A DNA stretch of 33,426 bases from Hansschlegelia zhihuaiae (lineage in GTDB: Bacteria > Pseudomonadota > Alphaproteobacteria > Rhizobiales > Methylopilaceae), in the NCBI RefSeq assembly GCF_004103825.1, contig NZ_RYFI01000029.1:1-33426 (forward strand). Reading direction: 5' to 3'. Positions 17,015 to 24,032 of this stretch are shown piece by piece. The notes beneath the pieces were generated by a model. It did not search any database and was not told the DNA's origin. It saw only the letters and a list, made by a program, of their open reading frames with translations. Position 1 is the first letter of the stretch. Each line of letters begins with the position of its first letter. The translations under genes and the position numbers were made by a program.

Positions 17015-18108
17015 TCGGCCGCCACCAGCGTCGCAGGCGCCGGATCGGGCTGGACGTTCCCGGCCAGGATCCGCCCATAGAGCCGCTCATAGACGCTGAC
17101 CATCAGCTTGGCGTCGCAATGGTGCTCGGCCCTCAGCCGGCAGGCGCGCCGGTCGAGCGAAAGCGCCTTGCGGGCGGCCTCGGCAAGGTCCGCTGCGTCG
17201 TCGGGCGCCGCCAGCACGCCGCAAGTCTCGTCCACGACCTCGGCGATCGCGCCACGCGCGAACGCCGCAACGGGTGTGCCGCAGGCGAGCGCCTCAGCCG
17301 CGACAAGGCCATAAGGCTCCTCCCACCGCGGTGTGAACAGCAACGCGCGAGCGCCGCCAACGACAGCCGCGAGTTCGGAATGCGCCAGGTGTCCGAGATG
17401 GCTCGCGCCGTCGCCAAGCAGAGGCCGGATCTCGCGCTCGAAATAAGCCGAGTCGGCGACGGGGCCTGCAATCCGCAATGGCATTCCCACGATGCGCGCC
17501 GCCTCGATCGCCAGATGAAGACCCTTTTCGGGGACGATCCGCCCTGACCATGCGAGATAAGGCTCGTCCGCAGGCTGTTTCTGGAAGCGGAAGCGGTCGA
17601 GGTCGATGCCGTTGAGCACCACGCCCCTCACGGGCGCGATCGGGCTCCAGAAACGGCGAAGCGCGTCCGACACTGTCACGAAGGTCGAGCGCGAGGAGCG
17701 GCATAGCCGAACGCCACTCTCCAGCCAGCAGAAAGGCGGCGTGTGCAGGGTGGTCACCATCGGCATGGTCAGCGCGTCCGCCATGGCGACGGGCAAATAG
17801 TGGATCGAGTTGTTGTGCACGATGTCGAAGTCGCGGCGTCGCAGCTCGTTCATGAGCCGCAGATAGGCATGGTGCTCTCGGAAGAACGCGACGTTCGTCG
17901 CCTCCGCGAGACCGACCTCGCGGATCGCCATATCTTCGCAGATCGGCTCGACCCCGACCGCGGGGTCGGACCCGTCCGAGGCGAACACTGTGACCTCATG
18001 GCCGCGACGCCGCAGGCCGCGCGCCAGCAGATGAGTGTGGGTTTCGAGGCCGCCGCAGAACGGCTCCCCGATTGGATGCTTCAGATGCGCAATGATGCCG
18101 ATACGCAA
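17011..18108 (-). CDS. Family 4 glycosyltransferase
   Basis: A GT-B retaining transferase of 365 residues and the first gene of the seven-gene operon. The N-terminal half has GGLETHTHLLARGLRRRGHE, the usual acceptor-domain glycine loop. The C-terminal half has WSGRIVPEKGLHLAIEAA and the EX7E motif region EEPYGLVAAEALACGTPV. The start is a TTG at 18108, supported by GAGG about eight bases upstream. The gap to the preceding YciF-like gene is 61 bases and holds a short GC hairpin near 18152-18169, so the operon may have its own promoter or read through. Substrates are unknown. Confidence 0.9.
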   Translation of the reverse strand: MRIGIIAHLKHPIGEPFCGGLETHTHLLARGLRRRGHEVTVFASDGSDPAVGVEPICEDMAIREVGLAEATNVAFFREHHAYLRLMNELRRRDFDIVHNNSIHYLPVAMADALTMPMVTTLHTPPFCWLESGVRLCRSSRSTFVTVSDALRRFWSPIAPVRGVVLNGIDLDRFRFQKQPADEPYLAWSGRIVPEKGLHLAIEAARIVGMPLRIAGPVADSAYFEREIRPLLGDGASHLGHLAHSELAAVVGGARALLFTPRWEEPYGLVAAEALACGTPVAAFARGAIAEVVDETCGVLAAPDDAADLAEAARKALSLDRRACRLRAEHHCDAKLMVSVYERLYGRILAGNVQPDPAPATLVAAE

Positions 18109-18169
18109 GACGTCGCCTCGTTCTGTTCGAGACCGCTGGAGCGGACCGACGGCCCCGCCAATGGCGGGC

Positions 18170-18649
18170 TCAGGCGGCCAACTGTTCCGCGATCTTCGTC
18201 AGGCGCTCGTCGGCGGCCTTCTCCTCTTCCAGCGTCTTCTGCAGCAGCGGCGTCGCTTCGTCATAACCGAGCTTCACCGACCACGCCTTCAGCATCCCGT
18301 AGCGCGCCATCTCGTAATGTTCGACCGCCTGCGCGCAACCGATCAGCACGTCGTCCGACGCAGGCGAGTCTGCAAAATCCTCGAGATCCTCCTCCATCTC
18401 GGATGCGATGCCCTGCATGGCTTCGCAGGTCTTGGCGCGCGGCGCCTTGCCGATGATGTCGAAAATCTCGGACAACCTTTCGATCTGTGTCTCGGTCTCC
18501 TGAAGGTGCTCCTCAAACGCACGCTTGAGGTCCAGTTCTTTGGCGACCTTCGCGGATTTCTTGAGCGCTCGAGCGGAGGCGCGCTCGGCGAAGAGCACAT
18601 CCTTCAGGGTCTCATGAAAGGCGTCAGCGAGCGTCTTGGTCGTCGCCAT
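18170..18649 (-). CDS. YciE/YciF-like ferritin-fold stress protein (DUF892)
   Basis: A 159-residue four-helix protein of the YciF/DUF892 family. Recognisable pieces are the N-terminal FHETLKDVLFAERASARALKK, the middle HLQETETQIERLSEIFDIIG and the C-terminal AVEHYEMARYGMLKAW and LLQKTLEEEKAADERLTKIA. The spaced Glu/His residues in these helices are the putative di-iron ligands. Members of this family are stress-induced in many bacteria. The ATG at 18649 has GAGAGGA about six bases upstream. A GGAAC lies at 18708-18704 but without GTT at the right distance, so EcfG control is not clearly supported for this gene. Confidence 0.9.
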   Translation of the reverse strand: MATTKTLADAFHETLKDVLFAERASARALKKSAKVAKELDLKRAFEEHLQETETQIERLSEIFDIIGKAPRAKTCEAMQGIASEMEEDLEDFADSPASDDVLIGCAQAVEHYEMARYGMLKAWSVKLGYDEATPLLQKTLEEEKAADERLTKIAEQLAA

Positions 18650-18768
18650 TTTAGGTCCTCTCCCGGGTTTGTTTGACAGGGAGAGTCCGGGTGCGGGATG
18701 GCCGTTCCGGCGGTCGCGAGAGAAATCGAAGCTCGCATCAAGATTTGCGGGGATCGGACCGGATTCCG

Positions 18769-19020
18769 TTATACGGATATAAATTCCGCGATCTGGCGGC
18801 CTATCCAGCGCTCGGCTGCGGCGAGGTTTGCAAACAGTGGAGGCTTGGTGCTGTCGACGCCGTTGAAACCGGCTTCGAGGCTCCACTGGCCGAGCGCCGG
18901 CCCGTGATTGGCGTCGTCGAGACGAACCAGCACGGCGATCAGCTTGCCCTCGTGGAAGACGAGCCGGCCTTCCTCGTCGGCAGAGCCGGTCGCCACCTTC
19001 ACGGGCTGGAACTCTATCAC
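18769..19020 (-). CDS. Conserved small protein downstream of Crp/Fnr gene
   Basis: An 83-residue soluble protein that I do not recognise. It is a mix of short strands and a C-terminal helix (LAAAERWIGRQIAEFI). Its start overlaps the stop of the Crp/Fnr-type gene by four bases, so it is translationally coupled and shares the promoter at 19764-19788. Small size and coupling suggest an accessory role in the same response, but no function can be assigned. Confidence 0.7.
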   Translation of the reverse strand: MIEFQPVKVATGSADEEGRLVFHEGKLIAVLVRLDDANHGPALGQWSLEAGFNGVDSTKPPLFANLAAAERWIGRQIAEFISV

Positions 19021-19742
19021 GGGCGCTCCTCTCGATCCTGCCGGAAATGAAGATAGCCCGGGTCAAAGTCAGCGAACGCCTTCAGCGCGGCGACATCCGG
19101 GATCGTGATCTCGCGGCCCGACTGGCTGATCAGCCCTGCGCCGCGGAGGCGCTGAAGCGCACGGTTGACCGACACGGTCGTGAGGCCGACCGTGTCGCCG
19201 AGCTCGTTCTGGGAAAGCTCGAGCTTGAAACTGTCGGCGGTGGCCTGGCCGACAACCTGCAACCGGACCAGCAGTTCGCATAGGATGTGAGCGACGCGCG
19301 CGCTCGGCGTCCGACGGCCCATATTGACCAGCCATTCTCGCAGGATCGATCCGTTGACGAGCTCCGACCACCACAGCGCCCGGGCGAGCGCGGGTCGCGA
19401 GGTCAGCATCAAGACGTGCTCTTCCGTCAGTTGAGCGATCCGGCACTGCGTGCGCGCCGCCATGCCGTGATCCATCCTGTCGAACAGGAAGCCGTAGAGG
19501 TCGCAGAAGTCGCCTGGCACGAGATAGCCGATGATCTGCCGCTTACCGTCGGGCAGAGTCTTGTAGCGAAACCCGTGGCCTTCGATGATGACGTGCACGA
19601 CGTCCGTATGGTCGCCCTCGCGCACGATGTCATCGCCGGCCTTTAGCGTCTTTCCGCGTCCGACGACCGCGTGAAGCAGCTTTTTGTCTTCTTCCGGCAG
19701 CGGATGGAGCGCCTCGAGCTTGCCGATAATCGATTGAGACAA
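19017..19742 (-). CDS. Crp/Fnr family transcriptional regulator
   Basis: A 241-residue regulator. Residues 25-125 form a cyclic-nucleotide-binding type beta-barrel (VVHVIIEGHGFRYKTLPDGK), and residues 150-225 the Crp helix-turn-helix, with LSQNELGDTVGLTTVSVNRALQRLR as recognition region. There are no FNR-type cysteine clusters, so oxygen sensing via an iron-sulfur cluster is unlikely. The start is a TTG at 19742 with GGAG six bases upstream. A perfect EcfG-type promoter at 19764-19788 lies just before it. A 14-base palindrome at 19873-19886 sits further up, between it and the divergent small gene. Confidence 0.9.
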   Translation of the reverse strand: MSQSIIGKLEALHPLPEEDKKLLHAVVGRGKTLKAGDDIVREGDHTDVVHVIIEGHGFRYKTLPDGKRQIIGYLVPGDFCDLYGFLFDRMDHGMAARTQCRIAQLTEEHVLMLTSRPALARALWWSELVNGSILREWLVNMGRRTPSARVAHILCELLVRLQVVGQATADSFKLELSQNELGDTVGLTTVSVNRALQRLRGAGLISQSGREITIPDVAALKAFADFDPGYLHFRQDREERP

Positions 19743-19763
19743 GAAAGGCTCCTTTCGCCGATC

Positions 19764-19788
19764 AACGTAAGCGACCCGGCGCCGTTCC
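19764..19788 (-). promoter_or_regulatory. EcfG-type promoter of the Crp/Fnr operon
   Basis: Minus strand: GGAAC at 19788-19784, seventeen bases, GTT at 19766-19764, with C before GTT. It is an exact match to GGAAC-N16-cGTT and lies 22 bases upstream of the TTG start. Confidence 0.82.
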
Positions 19789-19872
19789 GGCCGAATGCGC
19801 AGGCGGGTGATCGAAGCGAGCGCCGATCAGGCGTCGACCGGAACGGATATCCGCCGAAGGGGAGGCGCCGGA

Positions 19873-19886
19873 TTATACGCGTATAA
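19873..19886. promoter_or_regulatory. 14-base palindrome between divergent genes
   Basis: TTATACGCGTATAA is perfectly palindromic and AT-rich in a GC-rich region. It lies between the Crp/Fnr gene and the small gene at 20026. It could be a -10 region on either strand or an operator for a dimeric regulator. Confidence 0.5.
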
Positions 19887-20025
19887 CGGCCCCTCGTGTT
19901 TTCGCGCGATCTCGTCGCGGCGCAGCGGCGGTTCAGCCTCCGTCGTCGTTGACGCGTGCGGACGCCTGTCCACCTCGCGGTTCTCCGGGCCCTTTGTGGT
20001 TCGCGCATCCGAGGAAGCGGAAACG

Positions 20026-20355
20026 ATGCCTGACATCGACACTGAGGGTCTTTCGTTTGGGGCGCTCGGCAGGGCGGTGGCCGAGCTTCGCGAACTCGCG
20101 GGCCAGCCGACGCCCGACGCTCTGAAGCGGTGCGACAGCGTCGTGGGCCAGCTGGACGCACAAGCGATCGATCGGCGCCATCGCGCGTCGTCGATGAGGG
20201 CGCTGCAGCTTGCGGTGCTGAACCGCATGCCTACGGGGCAGGTGAAGGCCCATGTCGAGGCGCGCCTTTCGGCAATCCTTAAGAGCATCGAGCACGAAGG
20301 CCGGTTCGATGCCTCGACGCGTCAACGCTCCGCATTCTCCGGTATCGGCGGCTAG
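20026..20355 (+). CDS. Hypothetical protein, 109 residues
   Basis: A small soluble helical protein with no family that I recognise. The ATG at 20026 is preceded by GAGGAAG about nine bases upstream. The frame upstream of it is open but rich in arginine and serine and does not look coding. It is divergent from the Crp/Fnr gene, with the palindrome 19873-19886 in its upstream region, and it is followed eight bases later by the EcfG-type promoter of the YdeP remnant. Confidence 0.65.
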   Translation: MPDIDTEGLSFGALGRAVAELRELAGQPTPDALKRCDSVVGQLDAQAIDRRHRASSMRALQLAVLNRMPTGQVKAHVEARLSAILKSIEHEGRFDASTRQRSAFSGIGG

Positions 20356-20362
20356 AGCTTCC

Positions 20363-20387
20363 GGAACGACCGATGTTTTGGCCCGTT
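20363..20387 (+). promoter_or_regulatory. EcfG-type promoter upstream of YdeP remnant
   Basis: GGAAC at 20363-20367, seventeen bases, GTT at 20385-20387, preceded by C. An exact consensus match, 39 bases before the ATG at 20427 of the decayed oxidoreductase gene. Confidence 0.8.
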
Positions 20388-20426
20388 CGATAAAGGAGCA
20401 TCGCGCGAGTCAGTCAGAACAGCCAC

Positions 20427-20707
20427 ATGACAAAGCATGAAAAGTTCAACGTTTATGACGGCCCTGCCGGCGGTTGGGGATCTGCCGGGTCTGTCGGCCG
20501 GGCGCTCGTCCGCGATCGAGCGCCGCTGAAGTCCGCGGCGGCCCTCGCGAAGCAAACAAGCCAGGCGGTTTCGCCTGCGTGAGCTGCCCGTCAGCGAAGC
20601 CGCGCGACCTGCATGTCTTCGAGTTCTGCGAGAACGGCGCTAAGGCGACCGGCTGGGAGCTGACCTCGGAACGATCGGCGCCGAGTTTTTCGCGCGCCAC
20701 ACTCTGA
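20427..20707 (+). pseudogene. YdeP/FdhF molybdopterin oxidoreductase, N-terminal remnant
   Basis: From the ATG at 20427 the frame reads YDGPAGGWGSAGSVGRALV and on to LKSAAALAKQ. After a shift of one base near 20552 the next frame reads NKPGGFACVSCPSAKP and FEFCENGAKATGWELTS. A further shift near 20670 gives IGAEFFARHTL. In order, these are the first 100 or so residues of the YdeP-type (FdhF/YdeP) molybdopterin oxidoreductases, including the CxxC-type GGFxCxxC site. Intact proteins have about 750 residues; here the rest is missing. The promoter at 20363-20387 is still perfect, so this gene was probably stress-controlled and lost recently. Confidence 0.75.
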
Positions 20708-20911
20708 TTACGTAAGCCGAGCGCCAGCAGAATCGTATGTTCTGAGGATATAGTCTCTCAGTTCTGACGCCGAGCCCACGTCAAGGCTGTGGGCCGCCAT
20801 CGTATCATTCCAAATAGCCTCTTCCTTGTGCGCCGCAACTATCAGCGTCTCCCGTGTGCCGGGGTTAAGAGCATCCAACTCGCCTTCGAAATCTGCATCG
20901 GTCTTCGCCAT
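20708..20911 (-). CDS. Hypothetical protein, 67 residues
   Basis: A small acidic helical protein without a recognised domain. The N-terminal half contains GTRETLIVAAHKEEAIWND, and the C-terminal part YILRTYDSAGARLT. The ATG at 20911 has AAGG about eight bases upstream. It lies tail-to-tail against the YdeP remnant, and its stop meets the end of that remnant. A strong inverted repeat at 20964-20999 lies in its upstream region. Confidence 0.5.
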   Translation of the reverse strand: MAKTDADFEGELDALNPGTRETLIVAAHKEEAIWNDTMAAHSLDVGSASELRDYILRTYDSAGARLT

Positions 20912-20963
20912 ATCGCTCGCCTTAGCTCGGTTATGGAGCTTGCAATCATATTGGCCAGCGCGT

Positions 20964-20999
20964 GGTTGGCCGCCGCGGCGCGGGCCGCGACGGCCAACC
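20964..20999. repeat. Long near-perfect inverted repeat (15-base arms)
   Basis: GGTTGGCCGCCGCGG at 20964-20978 pairs with CCGCGACGGCCAACC at 20985-20999 with one mismatch and a six-base loop. It lies between the stop of the 361-residue membrane protein gene and the start of the 67-residue gene, both on the minus strand. There is no T-tract, so it is either a hairpin terminator without a U-run or a processing or binding element. Confidence 0.6.
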
Positions 21000-21025
21000 G
21001 AGAAGCGGATCAGCCTCCATCGGTC

Positions 21026-22111
21026 CTATTTGTTATACGCTAGGCCTTTCCAGATGCGGCCTTCATCGCGGTGCCGGCCGCCCCAGACCGCGCCGATCGT
21101 GGCGGCTGCGGCGGCCACAAGAGCCGATGCGGCCAGCAGGAACGCGGTGAGGATGCCGGCGATCCTTGCGGTCTCCGCAGCATCCTCTGCCTGAGCCTTG
21201 GCGTCTGCGATGCGCTTTTGCGCCTCCGCCTTGAGCCGTTCGCCCTCGGCCTTCGCATCGTCGATGCGCTTCTGGGCCTCGGCTCTCAACTCCTGAGCCC
21301 GGGACACGGCTTCATTCACCCGAGCGTCGACCTGCTCCGGATTGAGCCCGGTGCGAGACGCCACTAGGTTGCGAAGGAAGGCACGGTCGTTGTCCGGGAT
21401 ATTTCCGGTGCGAACGAGGTTCATGAGAATCTCGCCGACCTGCCGCTGAGCTGCCGCCGGATCCTGGGGTTGCGCGGAGCCCTGGCCTCCTTCGGCCGGC
21501 CGAACCATCTGGTCGATCACGTAGTCGACCGGGTTCGACCGCATTCCCTCAGGAAGCAAGTCTTGCAAAGCTGGCGCTGCTGCCCCTCCAGCGCCCTGAG
21601 CGGCTCCCCCGAGCGCCTGGCCGGTTCCGCTGACGGCGCCGCCGACCAGTTGGCCTGCCCCTTGGGCCAGGCCTCCAGCCGCCGAGCCCGCCGCCTGAAT
21701 GGTCGTCTCGGCCGCGCTTCCGACGGTTCGCGTGACTCCGCCGATCGCGGACGCGGCGAAGCTTCCGGCGACAAGCATGCCCAACCCCCAGACGACCAGA
21801 CCATGCAGGCCGTCTCTGGCCGTGACCTCGTCAGCGACCGCGTCACCGAAACGACGGCGCATGCGCCCGGCCACGTAGCCGCCGAGCATGTAGACCGCGA
21901 CGACCGAGACCGCGACGAAGAGGCCGGTGAGGATCAGCCCCAGAGTGCTGACGCCTCCGTCCTTTCCAACGGACACCGATCCCAGGCCAAGCGCGCTTGC
22001 GAAGGTCGACAAGACCAACGACGCCCCGGCCGCCACAACGGCTCCGGCGAAGATCGCGCCCCAGTCCACGTAACCGGAGCGGTCGGCGATGGATGCTGTG
22101 CTGTCGGTCAT
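21026..22111 (-). CDS. Membrane protein with C-terminal coiled coil
   Basis: A 361-residue protein. Hydrophobic segments are near residues 15-45, 55-85 and 105-125. A long Ala/Gly/Gln-rich stretch (about 130-180) follows, then a charged coiled-coil region with repeated AEAQKRI and DAKA units (about 270-320) and a final membrane helix before a short basic tail. The build is that of a YrzE/'DUF' type stress membrane protein, but I cannot name a family. The ATG at 22111 shares one base with the stop of a 24-residue membrane peptide upstream, so the two are co-translated. Confidence 0.75.
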   Translation of the reverse strand: MTDSTASIADRSGYVDWGAIFAGAVVAAGASLVLSTFASALGLGSVSVGKDGGVSTLGLILTGLFVAVSVVAVYMLGGYVAGRMRRRFGDAVADEVTARDGLHGLVVWGLGMLVAGSFAASAIGGVTRTVGSAAETTIQAAGSAAGGLAQGAGQLVGGAVSGTGQALGGAAQGAGGAAAPALQDLLPEGMRSNPVDYVIDQMVRPAEGGQGSAQPQDPAAAQRQVGEILMNLVRTGNIPDNDRAFLRNLVASRTGLNPEQVDARVNEAVSRAQELRAEAQKRIDDAKAEGERLKAEAQKRIADAKAQAEDAAETARIAGILTAFLLAASALVAAAAATIGAVWGGRHRDEGRIWKGLAYNK

Positions 22112-22185
22112 CAGCGTAGTCCCAAGGCCGACAGGATGAACAGAATGATGACGATTAAGCCGACCAGATAGATGATCGAGTTCAT
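22111..22185 (-). CDS. Small hydrophobic membrane peptide, 24 residues
   Basis: The ATG at 22183-22185 opens a 24-codon frame starting MNSIIYLVGLIV and ending SALGLR, which is one hydrophobic helix with a basic end. A GAGAGGGA ribosome-binding sequence lies about seven bases upstream. The stop overlaps the ATG of the 361-residue membrane protein by one base (TGATG), a typical coupled junction. Short peptides of this type accompany stress-linked membrane genes in alphaproteobacteria as far as I recall. It is too short for a routine gene caller. Confidence 0.65.
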   Translation of the reverse strand: MNSIIYLVGLIVIILFILSALGLR

Positions 22186-22365
22186 GGTCTTGTCCCTCTC
22201 CTAGGGGTTCGCCACACAAAACTCTGCGCGAGTTAGGGTGGTCGCATTCGTCCGTTCTGGCTCATCGGCCGTCGAAGGCTCGGGGACCAGAGCTTCTGGG
22301 CGCCCAAGGCTTCGAGTTCAGGCCGCCGTCGCGGAATGCTCTCCGGCAGCCGCCGTTGATGCGCC

Positions 22366-22557
22366 TCAGCTTGGCGTCGGATTGTCCTGATCTCTGGGGC
22401 TATCGTCTTGGCCCTCGACGGGCTCCGGATGCTCGCCCTGATGCTTGGCTGACGCGATCAACGCGGCTTCGCGGCTCGGGTAGCTGCCGAACGTCATGCC
22501 GCCGAACCGGTACGACCAACTCCCGTCCTTCTCGATGATTTCTGGTTCATCAGACAT
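22366..22557 (-). CDS. Small stress-type protein, 63 residues
   Basis: A short soluble protein starting MSDEPEIIEKDGSWSYRFGG. It has a small beta-hairpin and a helix (REAALIASAKHQ) and then an acidic, proline-rich tail. The layout resembles DUF2188-like proteins, but the match is not strong. The ATG at 22557 has GGAGGG six bases upstream. An EcfG-type promoter, GGAAC-N17-GTT, lies at 22583-22607, so the gene probably belongs to the general stress regulon. Confidence 0.65.
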   Translation of the reverse strand: MSDEPEIIEKDGSWSYRFGGMTFGSYPSREAALIASAKHQGEHPEPVEGQDDSPRDQDNPTPS

Positions 22558-22582
22558 GGCGACCCTCCACCCTCGAGGGCGC

Positions 22583-22607
22583 AACCCGCGAGCCGCGACA
22601 TCGTTCC
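22583..22607 (-). promoter_or_regulatory. EcfG-type promoter of the 63-residue gene
   Basis: Minus strand: GGAAC at 22607-22603, seventeen bases, GTT at 22585-22583. The base before GTT is G and not the usual C. It lies 25 bases upstream of the ATG. Confidence 0.72.
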
Positions 22608-22703
22608 GGGCCGAAAGTCTACCTCGCTCGAGCCGCGGTCCGCGGATCGGAAGGTATCACGGTGCGTTGCCCTCGACCGATCATCGGGGGCGGGGAGGGC
22701 TTC

Positions 22704-22904
22704 ATGACCGGCAACGAGATGGTGCCGGCCCTGATGTTCGGAACGCTGGGCATCGCGCTTGCGGTCGTCGGCGCGCCGGGCTGGGCGAGCACGATGATCG
22801 AGCTTTCAGGCAAGCTGACGCGGGTCGAAACGATGACCTTCGATCTTCCCGACGAAGCAGCGGCTTTGGATTGGGTCAACGCGGGCCGCGAGGAAAAGCC
22901 ATGA
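22704..22904 (+). CDS. Hypothetical protein, 66 residues
   Basis: A short protein with one hydrophobic N-terminal segment (ALMFGTLGIALAVVGAPG) followed by a soluble tail containing FDLPDEAAALDWVNAG. The ATG at 22704 has GGGGAGGG about six bases upstream. Its TGA overlaps the ATG of the next gene (ATGA at 22901-22904), which supports a real two-gene unit. No function is recognised. Confidence 0.5.
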   Translation: MTGNEMVPALMFGTLGIALAVVGAPGWASTMIELSGKLTRVETMTFDLPDEAAALDWVNAGREEKP

Positions 22905-23190
22905 TCCGCATCGCCGTCGCGCTCGCCGCCCTCACGGCGTTCGCGAGCTCGCCCGTCGTCGCGAAGTGCTCCGACGAGATCAAAGCTCTCCAGGGCAAGG
23001 CGGCGGGTCGGACGCCGCCGTCTGGCCCGGCAACCAGACCGCCACGGCGGCGTCTGGGACGTCTCCCAGCGAAGGCGGCGGACAGGCCAGCGCGTCCGCC
23101 AAGATCCTCGAGGCGCAGGCGCACGATCAGAAGCGCGACGAGGCCAACTGCATGAAGGCGGTCGAGGAAGCGAAGCAAATGGCGAGGTGA
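22901..23190 (+). pseudogene. Secreted small protein with a frameshift
   Basis: From the ATG at 22901 the frame begins MIRIAVALAALTAFASS, a clear Sec signal peptide with cleavage expected after PVVA, then KCSDEIKALQGK. Near 23005 the sensible reading moves to another frame: GGSDAAVWPGNQTATAASG and later ILEAQAHDQKRDEANCMKAV, ending AKQMAR at 23188. The two cysteines, one in each part, would pair in the restored protein of about 96 residues. A single-base deletion in the GC-rich stretch around 23005 explains it; an assembly error is possible. If the frame is truly broken, the product is an arginine-rich tail with no function. Confidence 0.55.
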
Positions 23191-23363
23191 TGCCACCAGT
23201 TCCGCAGCATCTTGTCGTCGGTCGATTATGACCGTGCCTAGCGGACTTGGCCGCGGGCCGAAAAGACGGTGCGGGCTCACCAACGGTTGGAGGACGCCAG
23301 CGAGCCCGCTGGAGCATACCCCGCTTAGCTCCAACCATAGGCTAACAGAGCAGTCACGGAAAA

Positions 23364-23399
23364 GCCCGGCGCGTCGGGGGATCGCGTCGGGCCTTCTTT
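23364..23399 (+). terminator. Intrinsic terminator
   Basis: A ten-base stem GCCCGGCGCG / CGCGTCGGGC (one G-U pair) with a nine-base loop, followed by CTTCTTT. It lies 174 bases after the 22704-23190 unit and before the promoter of the GSP26-like gene. The 23191-23363 stretch between has no gene that I can support. Confidence 0.75.
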
Positions 23400-23472
23400 A
23401 TGCGAAGCGGATCGGGGGTGTCCGCTTCGGAGGCTAGACGCGCGAAGGGGGTGATTGGTTCCGGACTGTCGA

Positions 23473-23497
23473 GGAACTTCGACAGCGTCCGCCTGTT
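23473..23497 (+). promoter_or_regulatory. EcfG-type promoter of the GSP26-like gene
   Basis: GGAAC at 23473-23477, seventeen bases, GTT at 23495-23497; the base before GTT is T. It lies 37 bases upstream of the ATG at 23535. Confidence 0.75.
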
Positions 23498-23534
23498 TCG
23501 CACTCGACCATCTGCCTCAACAAGGAGAGACAAA

Positions 23535-24032
23535 ATGGCAGCACACGAAGACACAACGCGCGTCTACGACCTCGCCGAGAACATCGGCGTTTGCATGCTG
23601 GTCTCGAAGGCCGGCGCCGCGCTTCGCGCGCGCCCGATGCACGCCAAGGTCGATCGCGAAACCGATGTGATCACGTTTCTGACCGACGCCAGACACCACA
23701 AGGACGACGAGATCGCGGCCGACCCGGATGTTTGCCTCGCCTTCGCCAAGCCAGGCTCCCAGAACTACGTTTCGATCTCCGGCGTCGCCGAAGTCCTTAA
23801 CGACCGGGCAGCGATCAAAGACCGTTTCAACGAAATGGCGAAGGTCTGGTTTCCGGAGGGCGCCGACGATCCAAACGTGCGCCTGCTCGTCGTGCGCCCA
23901 CAATCCGCTGAGTACTGGGACGGCAAGACCAACCCGATCACGGTGGCGTTCGAGATCGTCAAGGCGCGCATGTCGAGCGAACGGCCCGATATGGGCGACA
24001 ACCGCAAAGTCGCGATGGGAGGGCGCTCATGA
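23535..24032 (+). CDS. Pyridoxamine 5'-phosphate oxidase-like protein (GSP26 type)
   Basis: A 165-residue FMN-binding split-barrel protein of the general stress protein 26 group. Typical pieces are GVCMLVSKAGAALRARPMHA, FLTDARHHKDDEIAADPDVCL and NYVSISGVAEVLNDRA, with a C-terminal FPEGADDPNVRLLVV and AEYWDG. It probably binds a flavin or deazaflavin and works as a small redox protein in stress. It is not the vitamin B6 enzyme PdxH, which is longer. The ATG at 23535 has AAGGAGA seven bases upstream, and an EcfG-type promoter precedes it at 23473-23497. Confidence 0.9.
   Translation: MAAHEDTTRVYDLAENIGVCMLVSKAGAALRARPMHAKVDRETDVITFLTDARHHKDDEIAADPDVCLAFAKPGSQNYVSISGVAEVLNDRAAIKDRFNEMAKVWFPEGADDPNVRLLVVRPQSAEYWDGKTNPITVAFEIVKARMSSERPDMGDNRKVAMGGRS

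Noticed and set aside
18684-18708. EcfG-type promoter for the YciF-like gene
   Set aside because: GGAAC is present, but the -10 position reads ACT and not GTT.
23200-23363. Possible structured RNA before the terminator at 23364
   Set aside because: Some GGTTGGAG/CTCCAACC pairing exists, but no known RNA family features could be recognised.
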